A stretch of 64,000 bases of DNA from Mesorhizobium erdmanii USDA 3471 (GTDB taxonomy: Bacteria; Pseudomonadota; Alphaproteobacteria; Rhizobiales; Rhizobiaceae). Under the pieces are notes generated by a model that saw only the letters and a list, made by a program, of their open reading frames with translations, was not told the DNA's origin and did no database searches. Shown one piece after another: positions 8,434-17,496 of the stretch (position 1 is its first letter; each line of letters starts with the position of its first letter). A program made the position numbers and the translations under genes. Location of the stretch: positions 434,001 to 498,000 of the forward strand of contig NZ_AXAE01000005.1 of NCBI RefSeq assembly GCF_000472705.1, given 5' to 3'.

Positions 8434-9678
8434 TTGAGCATCCTCATGCTGACCAAGTCGCCCAGTCCGCAAAACCCGCTCGACCGGCTCGCCGACACCG
8501 GCCTGGCATGGGGCGAGGGGACCTATGCGCGGCTGGCGGCACCGATCGGCGCGGCGGCGTTCGCCCTCTACGTCCTTCTGACCGCGTTCACGGCATGGGT
8601 AATGCCCGACGCTAATTGGGACATGCTGCCCTATCTCGCCATTGCCGAAGAAGGCACCTATCCCGATGCGCAGGCGCTGCATGATTACGCCTACAGCACG
8701 GCCAAAGCGGGCGTGTCGGCCGCCGAGTACAAGACGCTGACCGATGATGGCGGCGGCTTCCGCAGCCACATGACGGACAATGCCGCCGACTTCCATTCGC
8801 TGCTCGGCATGTACCGGATCAAGTTCCTCTATGCCGAAATCCTGCCGACCCTGAGCGCGGTGATGTCGCCGGTCGAGGCGATGCGCCTGGTGCAGGTGTT
8901 TTCGGTGCTGCTGTTCGGCACGATCGTGCTGCTCTGGCTGCGCTGGGAAAAGGCCTTGGCCTTGGCACCGGTGATCGGCGCGGTGCTGATCATGGCTGAT
9001 TTCGGCGATGCGGCGCGTGCCGCGACGCCGGATTTGCTGACGTCAGCACTGCTGCTCGGCGGGCTCTACGCCTATATGCGTGGCCGCGACGCGGCAACCG
9101 CGATCCTGCTCTTCCTCGCTTTCATGGTGCGGCCGGACAATATTGTTTTCCTTACCATATTCGCTGTGCTTCTGGTCGTGTTCCGGCAGAGGGCATGGGG
9201 CGCGCTGGCCGGCTTTGCCGCGTCCTTCGTCGCCTATTTCGCCATTTCGCATTGGGCGCATCATCCCGGCTGGTGGCCGCATCTGTGGTTCTCCAGCATC
9301 GAGCAGCACTACAATATGGACGGGTTCGAGCCGGCGTTCTCGGTCACCGCCTATCTCAAGGCGTTCGCCGCATCGCTGCTGCGCGCTGTCAATCTCAACA
9401 GCTGGGTCGGCGTTTCGGTGCTGGCACTGGCCGGCTGGTTCGCCGCCGGCCGAGCCGGTTTTCGTCTCGACGGTCGTGCCGGTATCCTGTTCGCGGCCCT
9501 GGTGCTGGGTGCGCTGGCGAAGTTCACCGTGTTTCCGATCCACGACACCCGCATCTATTTCCCGCATCTGATCCCGCCCTTCCTGCTGCTGGCGACGCCG
9601 TTCATGGCGCTGTGGGCAGCATCGGTTCGTGGCCAACAGAGCGTGGCCCTGCAAATCATTCCCGGAGACAAGCCATGA
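8434..9678 (+). CDS. polytopic membrane protein, possible GT-C glycosyltransferase
   Basis: 414 aa with about nine or ten transmembrane helices. The start is TTG 8434 or the ATG 12 bp inside; neither has a strong ribosome site. The first periplasmic loop holds DANWDMLPY, acidic residues where GT-C enzymes (PMT, ArnT, arabinosyltransferases) keep their catalytic Asp. Such enzymes take sugars from polyprenyl phosphates outside the membrane, which fits the genes upstream. No family was recognised with certainty. The gene is 12 bp after the aminotransferase and overlaps the FkbM gene by 4 bp, so it belongs to the same operon. Confidence 0.6.
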   Translation: MSILMLTKSPSPQNPLDRLADTGLAWGEGTYARLAAPIGAAAFALYVLLTAFTAWVMPDANWDMLPYLAIAEEGTYPDAQALHDYAYSTAKAGVSAAEYKTLTDDGGGFRSHMTDNAADFHSLLGMYRIKFLYAEILPTLSAVMSPVEAMRLVQVFSVLLFGTIVLLWLRWEKALALAPVIGAVLIMADFGDAARAATPDLLTSALLLGGLYAYMRGRDAATAILLFLAFMVRPDNIVFLTIFAVLLVVFRQRAWGALAGFAASFVAYFAISHWAHHPGWWPHLWFSSIEQHYNMDGFEPAFSVTAYLKAFAASLLRAVNLNSWVGVSVLALAGWFAAGRAGFRLDGRAGILFAALVLGALAKFTVFPIHDTRIYFPHLIPPFLLLATPFMALWAASVRGQQSVALQIIPGDKP

Positions 9679-10433
9679 GTTCGCTATCCAGCCTGGCGCG
9701 CACCGTCTTGTCGCTCGGTCTTCCCTCTGGCCTGCTCGATCGCGGGCCGTCGCTGCGCGGCACGAAATTCCTCGCCAAGGCGGCGCTGAAAGCGCGCTTC
9801 GGTGGAGCAGGGCGACCGTTCCAGATGGTCAATGTCGGCGCCTGCGACGGTGCGCTGTTCGACGATGTCACACCGTGGCTGCACAAGATTTCCGGCGCCC
9901 GCGCCATGCTGGTCGAGCCGATCCCGTATAATCAGAAGCGGCTGCGCGCCAACTATCCCGATACCGACCGCTTCATCATCGAGCCGGTGGCGGTCACCAA
10001 GATCAAGGGCACGATCACCGTTCACACTTTCGACGCCGCGGCCCTCGAGGCCGGCACGCTGCCTATCGAGTTCATCGGCTGCTCTTCGGTCACCGACACC
10101 AATCTGATGTCGGGCAAGAATGCCTGGGGCGAAACCGACGCCAACTTCAACAAATTCGCACCGCACCTGAAAGACATCGAAGTGCCTTCGGAAACGCTGC
10201 AGACGCTGTTCGACCGCAACGGCATCGACCATATCGACGCCTTCCTGGTCGATTGCGAAGGCGCCGACTGGATTGTCTTCGAACAGCTCGACCTCAAGCG
10301 CTACCGCCCGGGCATGATCAAGGTCGAGGTTGGCGCGCTGCCCGCCACGGAGATCGGCCAGGTCGTGGTCAAGCTGAAGACGGCAGGCTATCAGGTCGGC
10401 TTCCAGGCCGAGGATATCTGGGCATTCGCCTGA
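9675..10433 (+). CDS. FkbM-family SAM-dependent methyltransferase
   Basis: 252 aa. MVNVGACDGALFDD is the SAM-binding motif I of the FkbM group; VEPIPYN follows as motif II, and VDCEGADWIVFEQLD and IKVEVGALP are the typical C-terminal blocks. FkbM proteins O-methylate sugars, polyketides or lipids. ATG 9675 overlaps the stop of the membrane protein (ATGA), so the enzyme probably methylates the glycan or lipid made by this operon (inference). A longer open frame upstream of 9675 is only a shadow over the previous gene. Confidence 0.75.
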   Translation: MSSLSSLARTVLSLGLPSGLLDRGPSLRGTKFLAKAALKARFGGAGRPFQMVNVGACDGALFDDVTPWLHKISGARAMLVEPIPYNQKRLRANYPDTDRFIIEPVAVTKIKGTITVHTFDAAALEAGTLPIEFIGCSSVTDTNLMSGKNAWGETDANFNKFAPHLKDIEVPSETLQTLFDRNGIDHIDAFLVDCEGADWIVFEQLDLKRYRPGMIKVEVGALPATEIGQVVVKLKTAGYQVGFQAEDIWAFA

Positions 10434-10487
10434 GATAAGCGCGCTCGACGGTCCGCTTGTGGGTTGGGTCGCGCCGTACCTGCGGCG

Positions 10488-10496
10488 TGTCGCAAA
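10488..10496. promoter_or_regulatory. TGTCGCAAA element before the first DMGDH-like gene
   Basis: TGTCGCAAA lies 91 bp before the start codon of the flavoprotein at 10587. The same core, read as TTTGCGACA, recurs upstream of the GbdR-like regulator (20193-20214) and between the corrinoid and MttB-like genes (33484-33612). This suggests a shared activator site; the factor is unknown. Confidence 0.4.
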
Positions 10497-10586
10497 CAGG
10501 CGGTAGCTCTATCATCGTCCTCTGCATATTGTGCGCCATTCGAACGGGCGCCGGCGCGCCCGCTTTATCATCTTGGAGTCGCGGCA

Positions 10587-13148
10587 ATGGCAGAGTTTCC
10601 GAAAAAGGCGAAGGTCGTCATCATTGGCCTCGGCGGTATTGTCGGCGCATCGATTGCGCATCATCTGATCGAACGTGGCTGGACCGACATTGTCGGCATC
10701 GATAAGTCCGGCATCCCGACCGATATCGGCTCGACCGCGCATGCTTCCGACTTTTGCTACACGACCAGCCATGATTTCCTGTCCTGCTGGACGACGCTCT
10801 ATTCCATCGATTTCTACGAGAAGATGGGCCATTACGCCCGCATCGGCGGCCTCGAAGTCGCCCGTGTCGGCGACGACGGCCGCATGGACGAGATCAAGCG
10901 CAAGATCGCCTCGGCAAAAGCCTTCGGCACACGCGCGCGCCTGATCGAGCCGGCCGAGATCAAGGAAAAGTTCCCGCTTATCGAGCAGGACATGGTGCAG
11001 GGCGGCCTGTGGGATCCGGATGCCGGCCTCGTCATCCCGCGCTCGCAGACTGTCGCCGGTAAGCTCGTCGACCAGGCAGAAGCCTCGGGCAAGCTGAAAT
11101 CCTTCGCCAATACGCCGGCCAGGTCGCTCGTGGTCAAGGATGGCCGCATCAGCGCCGTGGTAACCGATCGCGGTACGATCGAAGCCGACTATGTCATCGT
11201 CTGCGCCGGCATCTGGGGCCGGCTGATCGCGGAAATGGTCGGCGAGGACCTGCCGGTCATGCCGATCGACCATCCGCTGACTTTCTTCGGCCCCTACAAT
11301 GAGTTCGCCGGCACCGGCAAGGAGATCGGCTGGCCGCTGCTGCGCGACCAGGGCAACTCGGCCTATATGCGCGATACCGGCGATCCCAAGACCGCCGAGG
11401 GCGGCCAGATCGAATGGGGCTATTACGAAGAAAACAACCCGCGTCTCTGCCATCCACGCGACCTGCTGGAGAAGAATGAAGCGCGGCTGTCGCCGTCGCA
11501 GCGTGACCTCGACATGGAGCAAATCCTGGCGCCGCTCGAACGCGCGATGGAACTGACGCCGATCCTCGGCGAACTCGGCTACAACGAAAGCCATTCCTTC
11601 AACGGCCTGTTGCAAGTCACCGCCGATGGCGGCCCGTCGATGGGCGAAAGCCAGAAGGTGAGGGGCCTCTGGTATGCCGTCGCCATCTGGGTCAAGGACG
11701 GCCCGGGCATGGGTAAGCTGATCGCCGACTGGATGACCGACGGCCGCACGGAGATCGACCATCACGCCATCGACTATGCGCGCTTCTATCCGCACCAGAC
11801 CAAGGAACAGTTCATCTGGGATCGCTGCACCGAGACGGCGATGAAGGTCTACAATCCGGCCGTACATCCGCGCGAGCCATTCTCCAAGGGCCGCAACATC
11901 AGGCGTTCGCCGTTCTGGGAGCGCGAGAAGGAACTCGGCGGCTATTTCATGGAACTGGGCGGCTGGGAGCGTGCGCATGGTTACGCCGCCAACGAGCACC
12001 TGCTGGAGAAGTACGGCAACCGGGTGCCCGTGCGCGAGAACGAGTGGGACAACCGCCATTTCTGGCGCGTCTCCAATGCCGAACACCTGGCGATGAGCGA
12101 GGATTGCGGCATCGTCAACCTCTCTCACTTCTCGATGTATGACGTCGAGGGACCGGACCATGTCGCGCTGCTGGAGTGGCTGTGCGCCGCCAAGATCGGC
12201 GGCGACAACAACATCGGCAAGGGCATCTACACCCACTTCCTGGACGAGGAAGGAATGGTACGCGCCGACTTCACCGTGATCCGCATGGCCGACCGCTGCC
12301 GGGTGATCGACGGCGCCGACGCCGGCCCGCGCGATTTTCGCTATATGCAGCGAACCGCGCAGGACAAAGGCTTTGACGCGACGATCACCGACGTCACGGA
12401 GAAATACGTCACGATCGGCATCTGGGGGCCGAATGCCCGCGTCACCTTGCAGAAGGTGGTCGAAAATCCCGAGGGCCTTTCGCCCGAGAATTTCCCCTTC
12501 GCGGCGATCAAGCCGGTCAGGATCGGCGGCAAGGATGTCACAGCGTTCCGCATCTCCTATGTCGGCGAGCAAGGTTGGGAACTGCATATGCGTTACGAGG
12601 ACGGGCTTGCCGTATGGGACGCGCTGCGCTCGACCGGCGTCATGCCGTTCGGCGTCGAGACCTATGCCAATACGCGGCGCATGGAAAAGAGCCTGCGGCT
12701 GCAGAACGCCGACCTTCTGACCGAGTACAATCTGCTCGAAGCCGATCTCGCCCGTCCGAAGGTCAAGGAGAACGATTTCTGCGGCAAGGCCAAGCACGTC
12801 GAATACCGCGCCCGCGAGCACCAGCCGGCAACCTTGTGCACGCTGGTGATGACCGGGAACACCGATTCCAAGGGGGTGGCGCGTTATCCCGTCGGCATCA
12901 TGCCGGTGCTGGATCCCGCCACCGGTGAGACGCTGGTCGACGAACTCGGGCGCCGCTCCTTCACCACTTCGGTTGCCTATGGCCCGACCATCGGCAAGAA
13001 CATCGCGCTCGCCTACCTGCCGCACGCGTATGCGCAGGAAGGCCGCAAGCTGAATGTCGAGTATTTCGGCGAGACTTATCCGGTCGAAGTGGCCGGCGTC
13101 GGCTACAAGCCGCTCTACGATCCGGAGAATTTGAAGCCCCGCAGCTGA
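10587..13148 (+). CDS. dimethylglycine/sarcosine dehydrogenase-like flavoprotein with GcvT domain
   Basis: 853 aa. Residues 8-390 are a DAO-type FAD oxidoreductase (GLGGIVG nucleotide site), about 390-450 the FAO_M linker, and 455-850 a GcvT plus GcvT_C tetrahydrofolate-binding module. Family members oxidatively N-demethylate dimethylglycine or sarcosine and pass the methyl carbon to THF as methylene-THF. The covalent-FAD region is unusual: STAHASD replaces the SSWHAAG seen in the other copy in this window, though a His is kept. ATG 10587 is preceded by GGAG at ten bases. It stands alone between the sugar locus and a terminator. The exact N-methyl substrate is unknown. Confidence 0.8.
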   Translation: MAEFPKKAKVVIIGLGGIVGASIAHHLIERGWTDIVGIDKSGIPTDIGSTAHASDFCYTTSHDFLSCWTTLYSIDFYEKMGHYARIGGLEVARVGDDGRMDEIKRKIASAKAFGTRARLIEPAEIKEKFPLIEQDMVQGGLWDPDAGLVIPRSQTVAGKLVDQAEASGKLKSFANTPARSLVVKDGRISAVVTDRGTIEADYVIVCAGIWGRLIAEMVGEDLPVMPIDHPLTFFGPYNEFAGTGKEIGWPLLRDQGNSAYMRDTGDPKTAEGGQIEWGYYEENNPRLCHPRDLLEKNEARLSPSQRDLDMEQILAPLERAMELTPILGELGYNESHSFNGLLQVTADGGPSMGESQKVRGLWYAVAIWVKDGPGMGKLIADWMTDGRTEIDHHAIDYARFYPHQTKEQFIWDRCTETAMKVYNPAVHPREPFSKGRNIRRSPFWEREKELGGYFMELGGWERAHGYAANEHLLEKYGNRVPVRENEWDNRHFWRVSNAEHLAMSEDCGIVNLSHFSMYDVEGPDHVALLEWLCAAKIGGDNNIGKGIYTHFLDEEGMVRADFTVIRMADRCRVIDGADAGPRDFRYMQRTAQDKGFDATITDVTEKYVTIGIWGPNARVTLQKVVENPEGLSPENFPFAAIKPVRIGGKDVTAFRISYVGEQGWELHMRYEDGLAVWDALRSTGVMPFGVETYANTRRMEKSLRLQNADLLTEYNLLEADLARPKVKENDFCGKAKHVEYRAREHQPATLCTLVMTGNTDSKGVARYPVGIMPVLDPATGETLVDELGRRSFTTSVAYGPTIGKNIALAYLPHAYAQEGRKLNVEYFGETYPVEVAGVGYKPLYDPENLKPRS

Positions 13149-13174
13149 TCTTGAGCCGAGAGCGGATTGATTGC

Positions 13175-13210
13175 AAAAGCCTGGCTTTTAGCCGGGCTTT
13201 TGTCTTTTTA
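13175..13210 (+). terminator. Rho-independent terminator
   Basis: AAAAGCCTGGC and GCCGGGCTTTT pair with a five-base loop and are followed by TGTCTTTTTA. It ends the flavoprotein transcript. Confidence 0.85.
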
Positions 13211-13239
13211 AGCGCGCGGTTTTCGCTTACCCTTGCGGC

Positions 13240-14088
13240 ATGTCTGCTTGTTCCCGCGCAAGACATCTCCTTTCCGCCTGCGCCGCGCTGGCGTTGATGC
13301 TCTGGCTGGCGCCGGAATCCTACGCCGACGAGCCGGTCGATGTGGAGCTGGTGCTGGCGGTCGATGTTTCGCTATCGATGTCGGCGGACGAGCTCGAGAT
13401 CCAGCGTCATGGCTACGCGGCGGCGCTGACGCATGACAATGTGCTGCGGGCGATCGCCGACGGCGCCTATGGCAAGATCGCCGTCACTTATGTCGAATGG
13501 GCCGGCACCACATGGCAGAAGGTCATCGTGCCATGGACGGTGATTGCCAGCCGGGCCGATGCGGAAAAAGTGGTGGCGCAACTCGATGCCCATCCTCCCG
13601 ACAGCGCGCGGCGCACGTCGATCTCCGGCGCGATGGAGTTCGGTGCCGATCTGTTCGCCGAAAGCGGCTACCAGGGGACCAAGCGTGTCATCGACATTTC
13701 CGGCGACGGACCCAACAATCAGGGTGCGCCGGTCAATCTCACCCGCGATGGCGTGGTCAGGCAAGGCATCGTCATCAACGGCCTGCCGCTGATGACCCGG
13801 GGCGGCTTTTCCGGCGCCTACGACGTCAACGATCTCGACCGCTACTACAGCGACTGCGTCATCGGCGGCCCTGGCGCCTTCATGATCCCGGTCAACGACT
13901 GGGCGCAATTTCCCGAAGCCATCCGCCGCAAGCTAGTGCTCGAACTCGCCGGTCCGGCGTCACCGCAATGGGCGGTGGAGGAGGCGGATCATCCGCCAGT
14001 GGTGCTGGCGCAGGACAAGCCGCCCGCCGACTGCCAGATCGGCGAGAAAATGTGGCGCAACCGCAGCTGGATGCTCGACAGCCGCTAA
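13240..14088 (+). CDS. DUF1194 vWA-like secreted protein
   Basis: 282 aa with an N-terminal signal peptide (hydrophobic run 10-28, cleavage near YADEP). VELVLAVDVSLSMS contains a DxSxS metal-site motif like that of von Willebrand A domains, and the sequence through SGDGPNNQG fits DUF1194, common in Hyphomicrobiales and of unknown role. The ribosome site before ATG 13240 is weak. A single-gene unit. Confidence 0.75.
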   Translation: MSACSRARHLLSACAALALMLWLAPESYADEPVDVELVLAVDVSLSMSADELEIQRHGYAAALTHDNVLRAIADGAYGKIAVTYVEWAGTTWQKVIVPWTVIASRADAEKVVAQLDAHPPDSARRTSISGAMEFGADLFAESGYQGTKRVIDISGDGPNNQGAPVNLTRDGVVRQGIVINGLPLMTRGGFSGAYDVNDLDRYYSDCVIGGPGAFMIPVNDWAQFPEAIRRKLVLELAGPASPQWAVEEADHPPVVLAQDKPPADCQIGEKMWRNRSWMLDSR

Positions 14089-14270
14089 CGCTCTTTGCGC
14101 ACCGAGCATGGCCTTTGCCGAAAACCTTTTGTCCCTTTCAAGCTTGCCTGTTGGCTGCGAGAATATCAAACAGTGGAGACCAACACTGCTATGCAATGAA
14201 GCTGGTAGGCGCGCTTTGACGGGCCGCGGTAGTGTGCTGAGAATTCTAGACCGGGAGAGCGAGTCCGCTT

Positions 14271-14975
14271 ATGCCGAAAATGCCCCAGGCAGGCCAGCGC
14301 CTGAACCTTTCATCGATCAACGCAGTAGCTCACAAACCGATAGTTGTTGAGCGATCCGGCGAATACTGTCGAATACGCACCTTACGGCCAGACGAGGTGA
14401 ACAAACGGATCGAAGGCTGGCTCGCCGACCCGGCTGTAGCAGCCGGGTTGAATATGCCCGGTACAATGCTCAGCACAGAGGCGTTTCGAGCGTATGTCGC
14501 GAGTTTCGACAATGTGCGGCGCATGTTGCTGGCAATCCGTACCAAGAGCGACGAGCCTATTGGGTTGATCATGGCAGAGATTGATCAAAGGCACCGCGTC
14601 GGATCATTGCATCTCATCGTTGGGGACATCGCCCATCGACGGCTCCAAATTTCGTTCGAAGCAGTCACGCTTGCGATCTGGCACATGTTTTCTGAACGCG
14701 GCCTGCAAAAGCTGATGTTTGAGCCGCTGTCCCGCAATCAAGCGGCGGTTACTGCTTGCCGACTTGGGATGTTACGCCAAGAGGGCGAATTGCGGTCCCA
14801 CCGTCTAGACGCCAAGACGGGAGAAAGGCTCGATCAACTGATATTCGCACTGACGATCGATGAGTTTAAGAGCCGCGTGCGTGTTGCGGCCAAACTTCCC
14901 ATTTTCGAAGGACCCGGCCTTGCCAAGGAGTTCGTGCGCGAAACCGCGAGATCGTTTGGCCGTAAGCAGAACTAA
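14271..14975 (+). CDS. GNAT-family N-acetyltransferase
   Basis: 234 aa. The middle part (LLAIRTKSDEPIGLI through ISFEAVTLAIWHMF and GLQKLMFEPLSRNQAAVTACRLGM) follows the GNAT fold order of strands with the acetyl-CoA loop, similar to RimJ/RimL types, though the canonical QxxGxG/A loop is poor (DIAHRRL). Base composition is less GC-rich than the flanks. Its stop overlaps the stop region of the convergent outer-membrane gene. Substrate unknown. Confidence 0.6.
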   Translation: MPKMPQAGQRLNLSSINAVAHKPIVVERSGEYCRIRTLRPDEVNKRIEGWLADPAVAAGLNMPGTMLSTEAFRAYVASFDNVRRMLLAIRTKSDEPIGLIMAEIDQRHRVGSLHLIVGDIAHRRLQISFEAVTLAIWHMFSERGLQKLMFEPLSRNQAAVTACRLGMLRQEGELRSHRLDAKTGERLDQLIFALTIDEFKSRVRVAAKLPIFEGPGLAKEFVRETARSFGRKQN

Positions 14976-15607
14976 AACCGGTAGGAAATCCCAAAATTCA
15001 GGGTTCCGAAACGCGGTTTGAAATCAATTGAATTCGCTACCTCGACCTTGTCGAACAGATATTCGACATATTCCGTTTTGAAAGACCATTTTGGAGCGAA
15101 GGCGTATTCAAAACCCGCTCCAAATGCCCCGCCGACACGCGTTTTGTTCACGGTATCCGCGCCCACAATAAACAAATCCGATGACGTCTTGATGCGGGTA
15201 ACCGCGACACCAGCCGTTCCGTACAACAACAATTGGTCCGAAGCTAGCAAGCCAGCGCGTGCTCTGGCAGAAGCGACCCAATCGAGATCATAAGTATACG
15301 AATTTGTTTTGCCACCAAATATCGGATCTTCGGCAGTCTGGCTGTGGAAACCAAGGAAGTCAAAGCTCGCCACGCCGCCGTAAACAAACTGGCCAGATTG
15401 CCAATCGTGACCGACGAAGACACCGCCGACAAACGCAGTATCGTTGAAGTCGGAACCGCCGACGACATTACCACCGCTAAAGCCCGGGTGCGAAAATCCT
15501 GCGCCAATTTCAGCGCCGGCATAATAGCCCGTCCAGTCAACGTTTTGGGCATCTGCTGGTGCTGTCAGAGCGGCGAGAGCCACCGATGCGTAGAATATTT
15601 TAAACAT
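14972..15607 (-). CDS. outer-membrane beta-barrel protein (Omp25/31 type)
   Basis: 211 aa. Signal peptide to about residue 20 (ALTAPADAQN), then WTGYYAGAEIGAGF, alternating aromatic strands, KWSFKTEYVEYLF and the C-terminal YRF that the BAM complex recognises. This is the small porin-like Omp25/Omp31 family of Rhizobiales. The gene is lower in GC than the neighbourhood, like the GNAT gene facing it, so both may be a recent insertion. Confidence 0.75.
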   Translation of the reverse strand: MFKIFYASVALAALTAPADAQNVDWTGYYAGAEIGAGFSHPGFSGGNVVGGSDFNDTAFVGGVFVGHDWQSGQFVYGGVASFDFLGFHSQTAEDPIFGGKTNSYTYDLDWVASARARAGLLASDQLLLYGTAGVAVTRIKTSSDLFIVGADTVNKTRVGGAFGAGFEYAFAPKWSFKTEYVEYLFDKVEVANSIDFKPRFGTLNFGISYRF

Positions 15608-15979
15608 GTGTCGACCCCGCGATGGGGTCGCTTGTAGGCGTATATCATTGAAAATGCTGTAGTAATATCGTCACAGTCTGGACACCTTTTTTGGACTGGT
15701 TCCTTGCCTGGGAAAGCGTTCCAGGCCAGCCATTTCACGGGCGCAAACGCGGCTAACATGAGTGGAGCGTCATGACAAAGACCGTCGGTTGGATACGTCC
15801 AGAGACGGGTCGTCCCAACGTGGCCTTTGTGACGGTCCGGATGCTCCTTCCGCTGCGCTGCGGGTTTCAAGTGCCTCAGTCACCCCTGGTTATTGGCCTG
15901 TCCGACCGAAGCATTGGCAAAACGGCCGGACCGCGCTATCCAGCCGATGGGGGCCGCGGTCGAACCGAGGAAACATCAG
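15608..15979. other. intergenic stretch, no supported gene
   Basis: 372 bp between the outer-membrane gene and the crystallin-like gene. It contains short open frames without ribosome sites and an imperfect hairpin near 15707-15726 (CCTGG/CCAGG). It must hold the promoters of both flanking genes, but I cannot point to clear -35/-10 boxes. Confidence 0.5.
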
Positions 15980-16321
15980 ATGAAACGCCTTGCCATCCTG
16001 ACAGCTGTCGCGTCCGTGCTTTTTACCGGCGGCGCCAGCGCCCAATATGACGACCAGCCTGCCTGCGTCATGTTCGAGCATGTGAATTTTCGTGGGCGGT
16101 CGATCGAAATGGGCCCCGACGATTCGGTGAATTTTCGTGGCGGCCAGTTCTGGAACGACCGCGTGTCGTCGGTATTCGTTCGCCGCGGCTGCACGCTCGT
16201 TGCCTATGAGGATACGAATATGAGGGGCGAATCGATCGAGATCAGGCGCCGGGCGCGCGAGCTGGGCGGTGACTGGAACGACCGCATCTCGTCGGCGGAG
16301 TGCTATTGCGACGGTTATTGA
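15980..16321 (+). CDS. secreted beta/gamma-crystallin-like protein
   Basis: 113 aa from ATG 15980, with GAGGAAAC before it. Signal peptide MKRLAILTAVASVLFTGGAS, cleaved near AQ. The mature part has two Greek-key-like repeats: CVMFEHVNFRGRSIEM with NDRVSSVFV, then TLVAYEDTNMRGESIEI with NDRISSAE. The W/NDRxSS segments are the Ca-binding N/D-N/D-X-S/T-S type of microbial beta/gamma crystallins. Likely a small periplasmic or exported Ca-binding protein; role unknown. Confidence 0.7.
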   Translation: MKRLAILTAVASVLFTGGASAQYDDQPACVMFEHVNFRGRSIEMGPDDSVNFRGGQFWNDRVSSVFVRRGCTLVAYEDTNMRGESIEIRRRARELGGDWNDRISSAECYCDGY

Positions 16322-16460
16322 CCACGCCGGGGCTGCAGCCTCGCCAAGCGTCGGCGACAAGGCGGCCCAACCACGTTGCCGCCGAACACGTTCCTGTTGA
16401 TTGACAAGCCGATTGGCGTCTGTGAACAATTTCCCCCAGAGAAACAAAAGGGGAACTGAC

Positions 16461-17411
16461 ATGAACAGGATCGCCGTACTTGCCGCAACCTTGACGCTTG
16501 CCGCCGGCCTGTCCGCGCCGGTGATGGCCGCCACATCGGTCACCATCGGCATCAGCGGCTGGACCGGCTTTGCGCCGCTGACGCTTGCCAAGCAGGCTGG
16601 CCTCTTCGAGAAGCACGGCCTCGACGTGACCTTGAAGAAGGTGCCGCAAGCCAGCCGTCCGCTCGCCATCGCCAGCGGCGACCTGCAATGCGCCGCCACC
16701 ACTGTCGAGACCTGGCTGGTGTGGAACGCCAGCGGGGTGACGACCAAGCAGATCTTCCAGCTCGACAAATCCTATGGCGCCGACGGCATCGTCGTGCGCA
16801 ACGACATCAAGACCGTCGCCGATCTCAAGGGCAAGAATGTCGCCTCCTCGGCGCCTGGCACGTCGCCCTATTTTCTGCTGGCCTGGGTGCTGAACAAGAA
16901 CGGCATGTCGACCAAGGACGTCACCGTCGTCAATCTGGAGCCGGACGCGGCGGCGCAGGCCTTCCTTGCCGGCCAGAACGACGCGGCGGTCACCTATGAG
17001 CCGTTCATCTCCGCCGTGCGCGACAAGGCCGACCAGGGCCACATACTGGCGACCACGCTCGACTATCCGATGGTGCTCGACACGGTCGGCTGCACGCCCG
17101 AATTCCTCAAGGCCAATCCCGACGCCGCCAAGGCGCTCGCCGACAGCTATTTCGACGCGCTCGACCTGATCAAGAAGGATCCGCAAAAATCCTACGAGAT
17201 CATGGGTGCCGATGTGAAACAGTCGGCCAAGGAATTCGAGGATTCGGCGAAGTACCTGAAGTGGGCTGACAAGGCCGCCAACAAGGAGTTCTTCACCAAG
17301 GAATTCCCGGACTTTTCCAAGACGGCGGGCGACCTGCTGCTGCAGATGGGGCTGATCAAGCAAGCGCCCGATGTCACCACGCTGGCCGACACCAGCGCGG
17401 TGGCGAACTGA
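16461..17411 (+). CDS. ABC transporter substrate-binding protein (NitT/TauT type)
   Basis: 316 aa. Signal peptide to about residue 23 (APVMAATS). The fold and motifs (SGWTGFAPLTLAKQAGLFEK, ASGDLQCAATT, ADLKGKNVASSAPGTS, AVTYEPFIS) are those of the SsuA/TauA/NrtA cluster of periplasmic binding proteins for sulfonates, taurine, nitrate or related small organics. GGGGAAC precedes the ATG. First gene of a three-gene transporter operon. Ligand not deducible. Confidence 0.85.
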   Translation: MNRIAVLAATLTLAAGLSAPVMAATSVTIGISGWTGFAPLTLAKQAGLFEKHGLDVTLKKVPQASRPLAIASGDLQCAATTVETWLVWNASGVTTKQIFQLDKSYGADGIVVRNDIKTVADLKGKNVASSAPGTSPYFLLAWVLNKNGMSTKDVTVVNLEPDAAAQAFLAGQNDAAVTYEPFISAVRDKADQGHILATTLDYPMVLDTVGCTPEFLKANPDAAKALADSYFDALDLIKKDPQKSYEIMGADVKQSAKEFEDSAKYLKWADKAANKEFFTKEFPDFSKTAGDLLLQMGLIKQAPDVTTLADTSAVAN

Positions 17412-17496
17412 TCGCCCGGCCGGCTTTTGCCCATCAGGCGGCGGTGCCTGGCGCCACCGCCTGTTCCTGGACAAGCGACCATTTGATGGGGACCAT

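Noticed and set aside
7138..8796. 552-codon minus-strand open frame over the first aminotransferase
   Set aside because: Shadow of a gene with complete class III motifs.
10512..13025. 837-codon open frame on the minus strand opposite the DMGDH-like gene
   Set aside because: Its residues are a reversed-codon shadow of the real flavoprotein (rich in Arg, His, Asp, no domain), a usual effect in high-GC DNA.
15772..16050. 92-codon open frame before the crystallin-like gene
   Set aside because: Overlaps the well-supported secreted protein in another frame and has no recognisable sequence.
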